A DNA stretch of 64,000 bases from JANOYJ01 sp963792485 (GTDB taxonomy: Bacteria; Pseudomonadota; Alphaproteobacteria; Rhizobiales; Rhizobiaceae): NCBI GenBank assembly GCA_963792485.1, contig CAWBWL010000013.1:124001-188000 (forward strand). Direction: 5' to 3'. The notes beneath the pieces are model-generated. The model was not told where the DNA came from. It saw nothing but the letters and a program-made list of their open reading frames with translations, and ran no database searches. Positions 10,159 through 19,396 of this stretch are shown here, piece by piece. Position numbers and translations under genes: made by a program. Within the stretch, counting starts at the first letter, position 1, and the number at the start of each line of letters is the position of its first letter.

Positions 10159-11875
10159 TCAAAAGACAGGCCAATTTCCGTGATCGCCGCCTTCGTCGCT
10201 GACATCGCGCACAATCAGCTCAACCTCGCCGATAGTCACCCGGTCGGCATATTCAGCGCGCCCGCCAAGGCGTTCGATCATCAATTCGGCAATCGACCGC
10301 CGCCTGTCGGTCTCACTGAGAAAAACACCATAAGCGAGCGTCAGATCAGAGGCAGGGCGAAGCGGGTCAACGGCGAATGATCCGAAAAAATCGGCATCGT
10401 CTGCGGCCACCGTCGCGCGGCTTGCAAAGAGGCGGTCGAGGAGGCGGGGGTATTTGTCAGGCACGAAGATATAGACATGATCGTCAGCCTTGAGCCGTCC
10501 CGCGTATTGAAAAGCCATGGACCGCCCGTCACGCACTACAAGGGAAGGCCGCGCCCAACGCGGGATCCGGCCCGTTCGCGCCACAGGGCTGCCTTCCACA
10601 ATGCGATAGGCGAGGAGCTCATGGTGGGCCGCGCCGGGCAGCTCAAGCTCAACCTTGTCCAGCGGGCCGGTGCGCTGCGGCACGACCAGGCCAAGGCGCT
10701 TGGCGAGCGGCAAAACCGTCCAGCCTTGAACAAGCAGCGAGACGAGCACGATGATGAAGGCGATGTTGAATATCTCGCGGCTGTTCGGCAGACCTGCGAG
10801 AATGGGCGTCAGCGCGAGCAGGATCGACACCGCGCCGCGCAGGCCCACCCATGACAGGAAATGCGGTTTCGGCGCGTGGGAAGCGAAAGGGCAATAGTGT
10901 TAATCGTCACAGCGATCGGGCCGGGCGACGAAAATCAGAAACAGCGCCAGGATGACCGCTGGAACAAGGATGACGCCGAACTGGCTTGGCGTCGCATACA
11001 GGCCGAGCACCAGAAACATGATGATCTGGGCAAGCCAAGACATGCCATCCTGAAATCGTTTGAGTGAAGCGTAGGAGCGGATATTGCGGTTTCCGGCATA
11101 AATGCCCGCCACATAAACGGCGAGGAAGCCGGAGCCGTGCGCCGCACCCGCAAGGCCGAAGACCAGCAGAGACAGCGCGATGACGAAAATGGGGAGAAGT
11201 CCGCGGTCCAGCTCCAGCCGCTCGACCAGCCGCACAATGACCCAGCCGCCGAGAAGCCCACCGCCGCGCCGATACCCATTTCGCGCAGAAACCCGATGGC
11301 AATCTCCAAAGCGGTTTCGCTCAAGTTTTCGGCTTCGCCCATGGCCGCGACGCCGACCAATGACAGCGTCATGAAAATCGCGATCGGATCATTAGAGCCG
11401 GACTCGATTTCCAGTGTCGAACGGACGCGGTCGCGGATGGCAGTATTGCCGACGCGCAGCAGGAAGAAGACCGCAGCGGCATCGGTGGAGCCAACAATGG
11501 CGCCAAGCAGAAAGGACTCGGTCCAGGATAGTCCGGTCAAGTAATGCGTGGCGGTGCCGAAAATCGCGACGGTCAAGCACGACGCCAATGGTCGCGAGGG
11601 ACAGCGCCGGGAGAGCCGCCTGCCGCAGTGCTTGCAGCGGCGTGCCGAAGCCGGATTCAAACAGGATCACTGCGAGCGCGACTCGAACCGACAAAATAGG
11701 ACAGGCCCGCATTGTCAAACTCAATACCGAGCCCATCAACGCCGGTCGCAAGTCCGATCAAGAGGAAGAGAAGCAAAAGCGGCGCGCCGAAGCGGAAGGC
11801 GATCAGGCTCGAAAACCCCGCTGTGAGCACCAGCGCGGTTCCGACAAGCGTGTAGAGATAAATGCCCTGTTCCAA
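10159..11875 (-). pseudogene. K+/H+ antiporter, CPA1/NhaP2 (CvrA)-like, multiple frameshifts
   Basis: Pieces in three frames line up in order to one antiporter. They are an N-terminal helix region (GTALVLTAGFSSLIAFRFG), then VALAVILFESGFGTPLQALR, then the core TESFLLGAIVGSTDAAAVFF and LEIESGSNDPIAI, then GFLAVYVAGIYAGNRNI, and a C-terminal part with GAVSILLALTPILAG followed by a TrkA-C-like and a transporter-associated domain (DDHVYIFVP; VTIGEVELIVRDVSDEGG). Frame changes lie near 11685, 11574, 11262 and 10890. Such CvrA-type proteins exchange K+ or Na+ for H+ at the inner membrane. Either decayed or, given the neighbouring damaged core genes, poorly sequenced. Confidence 0.8.
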
Positions 11876-12050
11876 AAAGCCCGTCCCAAATCAGCCGCAC
11901 ACTCCCCTTGCGGCAGAGTGCGGCGAAGGCAAGGCGGGTTGCAAGGCCGCAGTCCGAAAATCTGGCAGTTTTGTTTACGCCGTGAGTCTTGGATGATATG
12001 ATTGCGCGCGGTCCGCCCTTTTTTCGTGCAACGAAAAGGAGTGACACAGC

Positions 12051-12496
12051 ATGTCCGAACAATCCAACAGCCAGTCGCCCCCGACATCGGCGCTGGGCAC
12101 CTTCAAGGATGTTTTCACAGTTTTACGAAAACGGCAAGGGCCGGCGCTACGGACTGCTTTTTGCTGTGAACGGCGGCGCGCTGGCCATAGTCAAGGGCAT
12201 TGGCGAAGCAGCAACTATCGCCGCTGCGGCAAATGGTGTCGAAAGCCGACAGCGCCGCCGCTGTGGCATTCAAGCAAGAGGCGGCGCAGAGCTTTAGCAT
12301 TGCGAGCATCGGCATGATTGTCTTTGTGCTGATCATGACCGTTGACATCTGGAAATTCGGCGGGCTGATGCGCGCCGAAGCGCTGAAGTTTCGGATCGAC
12401 GATGCGCCTATACCGTTCGGCAATGTTGGCAAGACAGTTCTTATCGCGAATGCGGCGCTCCTCGCTGCCGCTTGGTGGTTCGCCGCCAAGATATGA
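12051..12496 (+). CDS. Small hypothetical membrane protein, two frameshifts
   Basis: Three frame pieces join to one protein of about 148 residues: MSEQSNSQSPPTSALGTFKD, then FYENGKGRRYGLLFAVNGGA and GEAATIAAAANGVE, then SFSIASIGMIVFVLIMTVDI and GKTVLIANAALLAAAWWFAAKI. Breaks lie near 12116-12120 and 12240-12252. Two or three hydrophobic stretches suggest an inner-membrane protein. I recognise it only as a conserved hypothetical of alphaproteobacteria; function unknown. Confidence 0.6.
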
Positions 12497-12556
12497 AGCT
12501 TGTCAGTCCTTGTCGCGTTCAAGCCCGGCAACGCAGTTTGCTTTGAAGCTTGGCAC

Positions 12557-13997
12557 TCAGCCCTTGTGCGAACCGTCCTCCCGGCCGACATAGGCGATGC
12601 GCAGCATGTTAGTGGAGCCGGGTGTGCGCAGGGGAACGCCTGCCGTGATGATGATGCGGTCGCCGGGCTTGGCAAAGCCTTCCTCCTCGGCAATGCGCCC
12701 GGCGCGGGCGACCATGTCGTCAAGGTCATATGCGTCTTCGGTGACCACGCTGTGCGTGCCCCAGACCAGCGCCAGGCGGCGGGCGGTTTTCAGGATCGGC
12801 GAGAGTGCAATGACAGGGACGCTGGAGCGCTCCCGCGCGGCGCGAAGGCCTGTTGTTCCTGAAGCGGTGTAAGCGACAATGGCCGAGACGCCCAATGATT
12901 CGCCAATCTGGCGCGCGGCGGTGGCGATGCCGTCGGCGGCTGTGGCTTCGGGCTCGGACCGCTGCGCATGGATGATGCCGGGATAGAGCGGGTCGCGCTC
13001 GACCTTCTCGGCGATCTTGCCCATGGTGGCGACCGCTTCGACAGGATAGGCGCCGGAGGCGGATTCGGCTGAGAGCATGACGGCGTCAGCGCCTTCAAAC
13101 ACCGCAGTTGCCACATCCGAAACCTCGGCGCGGGTCGGCACGGCCGCTGTGATCATCGATTCCAGCATTTGCGTGGCCACCACCACCGGCTTTCCGGCGC
13201 GGCGTGCGGCGCGGGTGATCTGTTTCTGGATACCGGGCACGGATTCGAGCGGCATTTCAACACCCAGATCGCCGCGCGCGACCATGAGAGCGTCGGAGAT
13301 TTCGATGATTTCGGCCGAGACGCTCAATGGCCTGCGGCTTTTCAAGCTTCGACATGACGGCGGCGCGGCCAGCCGCGATCTTGCGCACTTCGGCGACATC
13401 TTCAGGGCGCTGCACGAAGGAAAGCGCGATCCAGTCGACATTTTCCGCAAGACAGGCGTCAAGGTCGGCGCGGTCCTTGTCTGTCAGAGCGCCCACAGGA
13501 AGGGTGGTGTCGGGCAAGCTCACGCCTTTTTTGTCGGAGATGGATGTGCCGGAGATGACTTTGCAGCGGATCGATTTGCCGTCAGAAGCTTCCGCCAAAA
13601 GACTTAGTTTGCCATCGTCAATCAGAAGCCGGTGACCCGGCTCAACGGATTGGAGGATTTCCGGATGCGGCAGATGGACGCGTGTGGCGTTGCCGGGTGT
13701 GGGGTCGTCATCAAGCGTGAACGATTGGCCTTCCTTCAGCTCGACCTTGACGTTTTCGAACTTGCCGACGCGCAGTTTCGGGCCCTGAAGGTCACACAAA
13801 ATGCCGATGGGCCGCTTAACCGCTTCCTCAACCGCGCGGATGCGGCGCACGAGCTCGCGCATCAGCTCATGCGAGGAGTGGCTCATATTGATGCGGAACA
13901 CGTCGGCGCCTGCCTCGAACAATGCTCTCAGCATATGCTCTTCGGAAGAAGCCGGTCCCACAGTGGCGAGTATCTTGACCTTGCGGTTGCGTCTCAT
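12557..13997 (-). CDS. pyk: Pyruvate kinase, one frameshift
   Basis: Last step of glycolysis, phosphoenolpyruvate plus ADP to pyruvate plus ATP. Starts MRRNRKVKILATVGPASS and shows FRINMSHSSH, GILCDLQGPKLRVG and ISDKKGVSLPD. After the break come ALMVARGDLGVEMPLE, KPVVVATQMLESMI (the catalytic signature) and AVMLSAESASGAYPVEAV. The frame changes after AIER at about 13313-13316, where one G seems extra. Otherwise full length. The upstream DUF1036 gene reads into it in frame with no stop. Confidence 0.93.
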
Positions 13998-14476
13998 GGA
14001 TTGGGTGTTCCCGGATGGCGTCACTGCGCCCGTTTGCGGCCCGTCGGTGAGCTGAACCATCCAGCTGGACTGTTGGCCTGTGTCATATTCCTGAAATCCG
14101 GCGCGCTGATAGCCGCGCGCGAAACAGTCATTGGTGCCTGCGATTTTGAATTCCTTCTCGGCGATGCACATTTTCACCGGGCCTTCCCAGAGCGCGCCGC
14201 GCTCGGCATCTTCGGCAAAAAGATAATAGTAGCGGGACGCAAGCGGGCCTTCGACCAGCGTTTTGCACGTCGAGCCTTCGACGATCCACCAGCCTTCGGT
14301 GATCCAGCCTGATTTGGCGCGATAGCCGATGGCAACGCCGACAATGACTGTGTGGCGTTGCAAACGCGGAAATCAGCCAGCGAAGGGGCTGAAAAAAAGA
14401 GTGAAAGCGCCACTGCAGCCATGGGAACGGCGAACAGCGAACGTAATAATGACCGCCCGTTCCGCAAGCTCATCAT
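13998..14476 (-). CDS. DUF1036 family secreted protein, frameshifted and reading into pyk
   Basis: Begins with a signal peptide (SLFAVPMAAVALSLFFSAPSLA) followed by DFRVCNAT, the start of the mature DUF1036 domain. The remainder, VIVGVAIGYRAKSGWITEGW ... TCKTLVEGPLASRYYYLFAED, is in another frame; the break lies at about 14345-14355. Start chosen at 14476 with AAGG upstream. No stop codon separates it from the pyk start at 13997; a further lost base near the end could explain this, as CCATGA would give the usual stop/start overlap. Role unknown; probably periplasmic. Confidence 0.7.
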
Positions 14477-14665
14477 TTTGCCTTGAGCCAAAGTTTCCAT
14501 TCGGGGATTGAATTTTCCGCCTCCTTTTCAAGAAGTTCCCAGCCGATGTCAACGCATCATTCAACCGATTTGACCACGCTGGCCCATGGTCAACAGGCAA
14601 ATGCGCTGTGCTGAAATAGTGCGGGAGACTTGAGTTCTGCGGGATTGCTGTTCATTCAATCGCTT

Positions 14666-15457
14666 ATGAGCGCGTCAGACTTTGTTCCCGTTGAGTTGGT
14701 CGAGGGTGACCGGAAGGCCGGTCTTCTCCTTATTGCTGACCACGCCATGCGGCATTTGCCGGAAAAATACGGCACGCTCGGGCTCGAACCGTCCGAGTTT
14801 GAGCGTCACATCGCCTATGACATTGGCGCGGAGGCGCTGACGCGGGAACTTGCCGGAAAGCTTGCCTGCCCCGCCGTCATGGCGCGTTTCTCGCGGCTGC
14901 TGATTGACCCCAACCGGGGTGTGGACGATCCGACCCTAGTGCGCCAGCTCTATGACGGGTCGGTCATTCCGGGAAATTACCCTTTGAGCGGCGCGGAACT
15001 CAGCTGCCGCCTTGAGAATTTCTATCAGCCCTTCAGGAAGGCAGTGCGGGACCTGATTGCCGATATGTGGGGGTCGGCGGGCCGGCCGCCGCTCGTTGTC
15101 TCCATTCACTCGTTTACCCCTTCAATGGGGGGCAAGGTCCGGCCCTGGCATGCCGGCGTGCTGTGGGATGCGGACCCGCGCGCGGCAAAACCTCTCATTG
15201 AAATGCTGGAGGGCGAGCCGGGGCTGATTGCCGGGGACAACGAGCCGTATGACGGCGCGCTGCATGGCGACACGCTCCATGAGATTTGCACTGCTGAAGG
15301 CATCTGCAATCTCCTCCTCGAAGTGCGTCAGGATCTCATCTCCGATACCGCAGGCGTGCGGGAATGGACGGAAAGGCTTGCACCCATGATGGCGCGGTTG
15401 AACGCGCTTCCGGATGTCCATGAGGCCCGGCACTTTGCCAGCCGGGCCAAGGCTTGA
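14666..15457 (+). CDS. N-formylglutamate amidohydrolase family protein
   Basis: 263-residue hydrolase of the HutG-type N-formylglutamate amidohydrolase family, probably a metal-dependent deformylase acting on a formylated or related amide. Family marks are LLLIADHAMRHLPEKYGTLG, ERHIAYDIGAE, RLLIDPNRGVDDPTL and VVSIHSFTP. Start taken at MSASDFVPVELV (14666); the in-frame extension upstream has no similarity. It is not near other histidine-degradation genes, so the substrate is uncertain. gapR follows 78 bases downstream. Confidence 0.82.
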   Translation: MSASDFVPVELVEGDRKAGLLLIADHAMRHLPEKYGTLGLEPSEFERHIAYDIGAEALTRELAGKLACPAVMARFSRLLIDPNRGVDDPTLVRQLYDGSVIPGNYPLSGAELSCRLENFYQPFRKAVRDLIADMWGSAGRPPLVVSIHSFTPSMGGKVRPWHAGVLWDADPRAAKPLIEMLEGEPGLIAGDNEPYDGALHGDTLHEICTAEGICNLLLEVRQDLISDTAGVREWTERLAPMMARLNALPDVHEARHFASRAKA

Positions 15458-15535
15458 CCATGCCCGGCCGTTCGGGCAACGAGCGCTCAATGGCGCTGCG
15501 AGTCGCCGGTTCGAGAAATTCCAGGAGTTCAGACG

Positions 15536-15799
15536 ATGGCCGATGAAGTGATGGGCGAAAGCGGGCAGACAGTTGCGGCAGGACAGCTGCGCGCCTTCAT
15601 CGAGCGCATTGAGCGGCTTGAAGAAGACAAGAAAACCATCGCCGAGGACATCAAGGAAGTCTATGCGGAGCTGAGGGGCACCGGGTTTGACACCAAAGCC
15701 GTGCGCACCATTGTGCGCCTGCGCAAGAAGGATCAGGCGGAGCGTCAGGAGGAGGAGACGATCCTCGATCTGTACATGAATGCGCTCGGGATGGCTTGA
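15536..15799 (+). CDS. gapR: GapR family nucleoid-associated protein (DUF2312)
   Basis: 87 residues, matching the size of Caulobacter GapR, an AT-rich and overtwisted DNA-binding chromosome-structuring protein. The sequence QLRAFIERIERLEEDKKTIA ... DIKEVYAELRGTGFDTKAVR is the DUF2312 signature: a coiled coil followed by a basic segment. Good ribosome-binding site AGGAG 10 bases upstream of the ATG. Family hallmark of alphaproteobacteria. Confidence 0.92.
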   Translation: MADEVMGESGQTVAAGQLRAFIERIERLEEDKKTIAEDIKEVYAELRGTGFDTKAVRTIVRLRKKDQAERQEEETILDLYMNALGMA

Positions 15800-15850
15800 G
15801 TCTGCCACAGCTTATTCCGGGTCACGGAATTTTCCCCTTGCTATCTCTTC

Positions 15851-15884
15851 ATTATACATTATATGAAATCATATATTGAATAAT
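15851..15884. promoter_or_regulatory. 34-bp AT-rich dyad, candidate BigR operator
   Basis: Two 17-base half-sites pair at 14 of 17 positions around a centre at 15867/15868. The inner core is TATATGA-AA-TCATATA and the outer arms are ATTAT...ATAAT. It ends 14 bases before the chosen blh start, placing it over the likely promoter. BigR proteins are known to repress their own operon by binding an AT-rich inverted repeat there; the match to that role is inferred. Confidence 0.7.
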
Positions 15885-15898
15885 GAGTGAGAGAAAAC

Positions 15899-17197
15899 AT
15901 GTCGTTTATCCGGATTACCGAAGCCTTTGCAGTCAGCGGACAGCCAGAACTGCACGCGATTGAAACGTTTGCGGTTCACGGTTTCACCTCAATGATCAAC
16001 AACCGTCCGGATTTTGAAGATCCGGCACAGGCGAGCCATGCGGCAGAGGCTGCCGCATGCGAGCGTGCCGGGCTCCGCTACACCCATATTCCGGTATCGA
16101 TGGCTTCTATTTCGGAGGGTGACGTGCGCGCGTTCCAAGCGGTTCTAGCCTCCGCGAACGGTCCGGTGCTGGCCCACTGCAAATCAGGCACGCGCGCATT
16201 GACGCTTTTTGCGCTTGGCGAAGTGCTGGAGGGGCGAATGCAGGAGCGGCATGTAGCGGCTTTCGGTGCGCGGCATGGATTTGATCTCAGCTCCGCCAGC
16301 GCTTGGCTTGCGGCGCGGCCTTCGTCTGCGAAGCCTGATGTGAAAGGCTTCTTCGACCCGCGCACATGGAGCGTACAGTATGTCGTTTCCGACCCTGAAA
16401 CGAAAATGTGCGCCATTATTGATCCGGTTCTGGATTTCGACGAGAAATCGGGTTCGACCAGCACAGCCAGCGCCGACGCAATTCTGGACTATATCGCCGG
16501 GCAGGATCTGACTGTGGAATGGATTCTCGATACCCACCCGCACGCGGACCACTTTTCAGCTGCCAATTACTTGAAGAACAAGACTGGTGCGCCGACGGCT
16601 ATAGGCGCGCATGTCACTGACGTGCAGCGGCTCTGGAGAGAGCTGTATAACTGGCCAGACCTTCGGGCAGACGGCTCGCAATGGGACCGATTGTTCCATG
16701 ACGGCGACCGCTTCAAGATTGGCGGCCTTGAAGGTTCGGTGATTTTCTCGCCAGGGCACACAATGGCGTCCGTCACTTATGTCATTGGCGATGCCGCCTT
16801 TGTGCATGACACTCTCTTCATGCCGGACAGCGGCACGGCGCGGGCGGACTTTCCGGGCGGCAGCGCGAAGGCGCTCTGGGACTCCATACAGCGGATCCTT
16901 GCGCTGCCAGATGACACCCGCCTTTTCACCGGCCATGACTATCAGCCTGACGAAAGGGAGCCAAAATGGGAAAGCACGGTTGCCGAGCAAAAACTCTCCA
17001 ATCCCCATATCGCGCATATTGACGAGGCGCAGTTCATCAAACTGCGGCAAGCGCGTGACAAGACTTTGCCGATGCCCAAACTCATCCTGCATGCCCTGCA
17101 AGTGAATGTGCGCGGCGGACGGTTGCCGGAGCCAGAATCGAACGGACGGCGTTATCTCAAACTGCCTTTGGACACTTTGACAGGAGCGGCATGGTGA
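15899..17197 (+). CDS. blh: Bifunctional sulfur transferase / persulfide dioxygenase (Blh)
   Basis: 432 residues. The N-terminal 130 residues are a DUF442/phosphatase-like sulfurtransferase domain with the catalytic-cysteine loop AHCKSGTRA. The rest is an ETHE1-type metallo-beta-lactamase-fold persulfide dioxygenase, with metal ligands in DTHPHADHFSAANYL, FSPGHTMASVTYV, DTLFMPDSGTARADFPGG and LFTGHDYQP. It oxidises glutathione persulfide to sulfite and passes sulfur on, detoxifying sulfide. Start chosen at ATG 15899 with GTGAGAG upstream; a GTG at 15887 is also in frame. bigR starts within its last 7 bases. Confidence 0.92.
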   Translation: MSFIRITEAFAVSGQPELHAIETFAVHGFTSMINNRPDFEDPAQASHAAEAAACERAGLRYTHIPVSMASISEGDVRAFQAVLASANGPVLAHCKSGTRALTLFALGEVLEGRMQERHVAAFGARHGFDLSSASAWLAARPSSAKPDVKGFFDPRTWSVQYVVSDPETKMCAIIDPVLDFDEKSGSTSTASADAILDYIAGQDLTVEWILDTHPHADHFSAANYLKNKTGAPTAIGAHVTDVQRLWRELYNWPDLRADGSQWDRLFHDGDRFKIGGLEGSVIFSPGHTMASVTYVIGDAAFVHDTLFMPDSGTARADFPGGSAKALWDSIQRILALPDDTRLFTGHDYQPDEREPKWESTVAEQKLSNPHIAHIDEAQFIKLRQARDKTLPMPKLILHALQVNVRGGRLPEPESNGRRYLKLPLDTLTGAAW

Positions 17198-17535
17198 GTG
17201 TGACTGAAACGATTGCCGAAAATGCGCATACGCATACCGCAATGAGCGGACGCGCGGAGGAAGTGGCGGTGCTTTTGAAGACATTGTCGCATCCGGCGCG
17301 GCTCATGCTGGCCTGCACGCTTGCCGAGGGCGAGTTTTCTGTCGGCCAGCTCGAGGCCGAGCTCGGCATAACGCAGCCGACGCTTTCGCAACAGCTCACA
17401 GTGCTGCGCGAGGCGGGAATTGTGACAACGCGACGTGAGGCAAAGCAGATTTTCTACCGGCTCACGCAGGACAAGGCGGCGAGACTTATTGAGGCCATGT
17501 ACGGCATATTCTGCGAGACGGAGACACGCGTTTGA
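17191..17535 (+). CDS. bigR: Sulfide/persulfide-responsive ArsR-family repressor BigR
   Basis: 114-residue winged-helix repressor of the ArsR/SmtB fold: LSHPARLMLACTLAEGEFSV, recognition region GITQPTLSQQLTVLREAGIV, wing TTRREAKQIFYRL. Cysteines fall at residues 42 and 108, the same positions as the redox pair of characterised BigR proteins, which form a disulfide or polysulfide with sulfide and release DNA. Overlaps the blh stop by 7 bases and is followed, with overlap, by the permease genes. The dyad at 15851-15884 is the likely operator. Confidence 0.92.
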   Translation: MVSVTETIAENAHTHTAMSGRAEEVAVLLKTLSHPARLMLACTLAEGEFSVGQLEAELGITQPTLSQQLTVLREAGIVTTRREAKQIFYRLTQDKAARLIEAMYGIFCETETRV

Positions 17536-17939
17536 CACCGTATCACATGTCTTTGCTGGGTGGCGCGGTGATAGGTTTTTCAGCTGTGCTGCTCCTTTTG
17601 ATCAATGGCAGGATTGCCGGCATCAGCGGGATCCTCGGCCGCTTGGCACAAGGCGCGCACTTGTCGACAAATGCGGCCTTCACCATTGGCTTGATTGCGG
17701 GCCCCGCGCTGCTGGCCGCTGTCTCCGGCTATTGGCCGGCCTCAACAGTCACTGCGCCGCCCGCACTCCTCGCGGTCTCCGGACTGCTCGTCGGGTTCGG
17801 CACGCGCATGGGTTCGGGTTGCACGTCTGGCCACGGCATTATCGGACTGGCACGCCTGTCGCCGCGCTCAATCGCCGCCACTGCGGCATTTCTTGGCTCC
17901 GGCATCGCCGCCGCCGTTCTCTCAAGGCACATCGGATAA
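17532..17939 (+). CDS. YeeE/YedE family membrane protein, N-half subunit
   Basis: 135 residues with four hydrophobic helices and the family cysteine loop GSGCTSGHGIIGLARLSPRS, seen in YeeE/YedE transporters of sulfur compounds such as thiosulfate. A TTG at 17532 overlaps the bigR stop; an ATG at 17547 is an alternative start. It works with the following half-subunit, to which it is joined by a TAATG stop/start overlap. In bigR operons this pair is expected to move reduced sulfur across the inner membrane. Confidence 0.85.
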   Translation: MTPYHMSLLGGAVIGFSAVLLLLINGRIAGISGILGRLAQGAHLSTNAAFTIGLIAGPALLAAVSGYWPASTVTAPPALLAVSGLLVGFGTRMGSGCTSGHGIIGLARLSPRSIAATAAFLGSGIAAAVLSRHIG

Positions 17940-18376
17940 TGAAATCACAGTATTTTCACGCGCTCTCGGCGCTCACCGCCGGAGCGGTTTTCGGCGCGGG
18001 CCTCGCTCTCTCGGGCATGCTTGACCCTTCCCGTGTCACCGGCTTTCTCGACATCGGCAGTGGGCGATGGGACCCAAGCCTTGCGTTGGTTCTTGGCGGG
18101 GCGGTACTGGTCGCCTTTGCCGGCGTCGCAGTCATGCGCAAGATGGGAAAGCCGCTGCTGGACGAGCGTTTCCATTTGCCCGGTCATCACAAGGTTGATG
18201 CGCCGCTTCTGTTCGGCTCCGTTCTGTTCGGGGTCGGCTGGGGCCTTTCGGGCTACTGCCCGGGGCCTGCGATCGCCTCGCTCTCGCTGGGCGTGCTTCC
18301 GGTCCTGACATTCACGGCGCCCATGATCGCCGGGATGATCATTCATGACCGGATTGCCGCGAGGGTGTCAAAGTGA
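17939..18376 (+). CDS. YeeE/YedE-like membrane protein, C-half subunit (DUF6691 type)
   Basis: 145 residues, four helices, starting MKSQYFHALSALTAGAVFGA with GLALSGMLDPSRVTGFLDIG and the second cysteine loop WGLSGYCPGPAIASLSLG. Complements the preceding half to form one sulfur-compound permease. The start overlaps the previous stop (17937-17941), and its stop overlaps the GTG of the TSUP gene, so the whole cluster is tightly coupled. Confidence 0.85.
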   Translation: MKSQYFHALSALTAGAVFGAGLALSGMLDPSRVTGFLDIGSGRWDPSLALVLGGAVLVAFAGVAVMRKMGKPLLDERFHLPGHHKVDAPLLFGSVLFGVGWGLSGYCPGPAIASLSLGVLPVLTFTAPMIAGMIIHDRIAARVSK

Positions 18377-19152
18377 GTTTTCAAACACTGTCCGCACTTC
18401 TTTCCGGCGGCCTTGTCGGATTCATGCTGGGGCTGATCGGTGGCGGCGGCTCCATTCTGGCGACACCACTTCTCCTCTATGCAGTTGGCGTTGCGAGTCC
18501 GCATGCGGCGATTGGCACAGGCGCGCTGGCAGTCTCGGCAAATGCCCTGCTTGGCCTTGCGGCTCACGCAAAGCGCGGCCATGTCTGGTGGCGCTGCGCG
18601 GCAGTGTTTGCATTCGTGGGAGTGACGGGCGCACTTGCAGGATCGACGCTCGGCAAGCTCTTTGACGGCGGCAAGCTGCTGTTCTTGTTCAGCCTGGTTA
18701 TGTTCGCAGTCGGACTACTGATGCTGAAGCCGCGCGCGGTGGCGCTTGGCGCCCTGCGGCCGGTTGACCTTCGCATGTGCGGCGCAACGGGAGCGACCGC
18801 GCTGTTCACCGGCGCAGCATCCGGATTCTTCGGCATAGGCGGCGGTTTCCTGATCGTGCCGGGCCTGATACTGGCGACCGGCATGCCAACCATCAATGCT
18901 GTGGGGTCGTCGCTTCTGGCTGTAAGCGTTTTCGGTCTTGCGACAGCTGGAAATTATGCTTTGTCTGGGTTGGTCGATTGGCCAATCGCAGCTTTGTTCA
19001 TTGCCGGGGGAGCTGCGGGAAGTTTTGCCGGCACGCAGCTGTCGGCGCATCTTGGTGTGTCTCCGCGCATTTTGAACCGCGTATTTGCAGTGGTCGTCTT
19101 CGCCGCTGCTGCCTATGTCATGGCCAAGAACATCCACGCGTTCCTGCCGTAA
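18373..19152 (+). CDS. TSUP (TauE/SafE) family permease, probable sulfite exporter
   Basis: 259 residues, about eight hydrophobic helices in two repeats, each opening with a glycine-rich motif (GLIGGGGSILATPLL and GFFGIGGGFLIVPGLI), typical of TSUP transporters. As the last gene of the blh-bigR operon it probably exports the sulfite produced by persulfide oxidation. GTG start overlapping the previous stop by 4 bases. A 6S RNA gene follows. Confidence 0.88.
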   Translation: MSFQTLSALLSGGLVGFMLGLIGGGGSILATPLLLYAVGVASPHAAIGTGALAVSANALLGLAAHAKRGHVWWRCAAVFAFVGVTGALAGSTLGKLFDGGKLLFLFSLVMFAVGLLMLKPRAVALGALRPVDLRMCGATGATALFTGAASGFFGIGGGFLIVPGLILATGMPTINAVGSSLLAVSVFGLATAGNYALSGLVDWPIAALFIAGGAAGSFAGTQLSAHLGVSPRILNRVFAVVVFAAAAYVMAKNIHAFLP

Positions 19153-19214
19153 ATTTTCGTTGCGGGAGTGATTGCGGCAACTGGCGCAATGGCCCAGGAA
19201 GCAGTATATAGACA

Positions 19215-19377
19215 GCGGACGTTCTGTGCTTCCCGGCAGAGGCTACATATCCCCGGGGCCTTATCGATCTCTCAGGGAGCTGTCCCTGTTCAGGCCCGTG
19301 GGCTTGAGCATATGGCGCCCACCTACTCTGTAGGCACCCGGGATCGACCGCTTTCACCGGTTGTGTGGATCGTCCGC
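19215..19377 (+). ncRNA. ssrS: 6S RNA
   Basis: A non-coding stretch of about 163 bases directly upstream of the 5-formyltetrahydrofolate cyclo-ligase gene, the classic location of 6S RNA. The ends pair (GCGGACG at 19215-19221 with CGTCCGC at 19371-19377), and the inside is rich in local complementarity around an expected central bubble. A TATATA box at 19205-19210 sits just before the 5' end. 6S RNA binds sigma-70 RNA polymerase in stationary phase. The ends are estimates. Confidence 0.75.
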
Positions 19378-19396
19378 CTTGAATTTGGTCTGCGCC

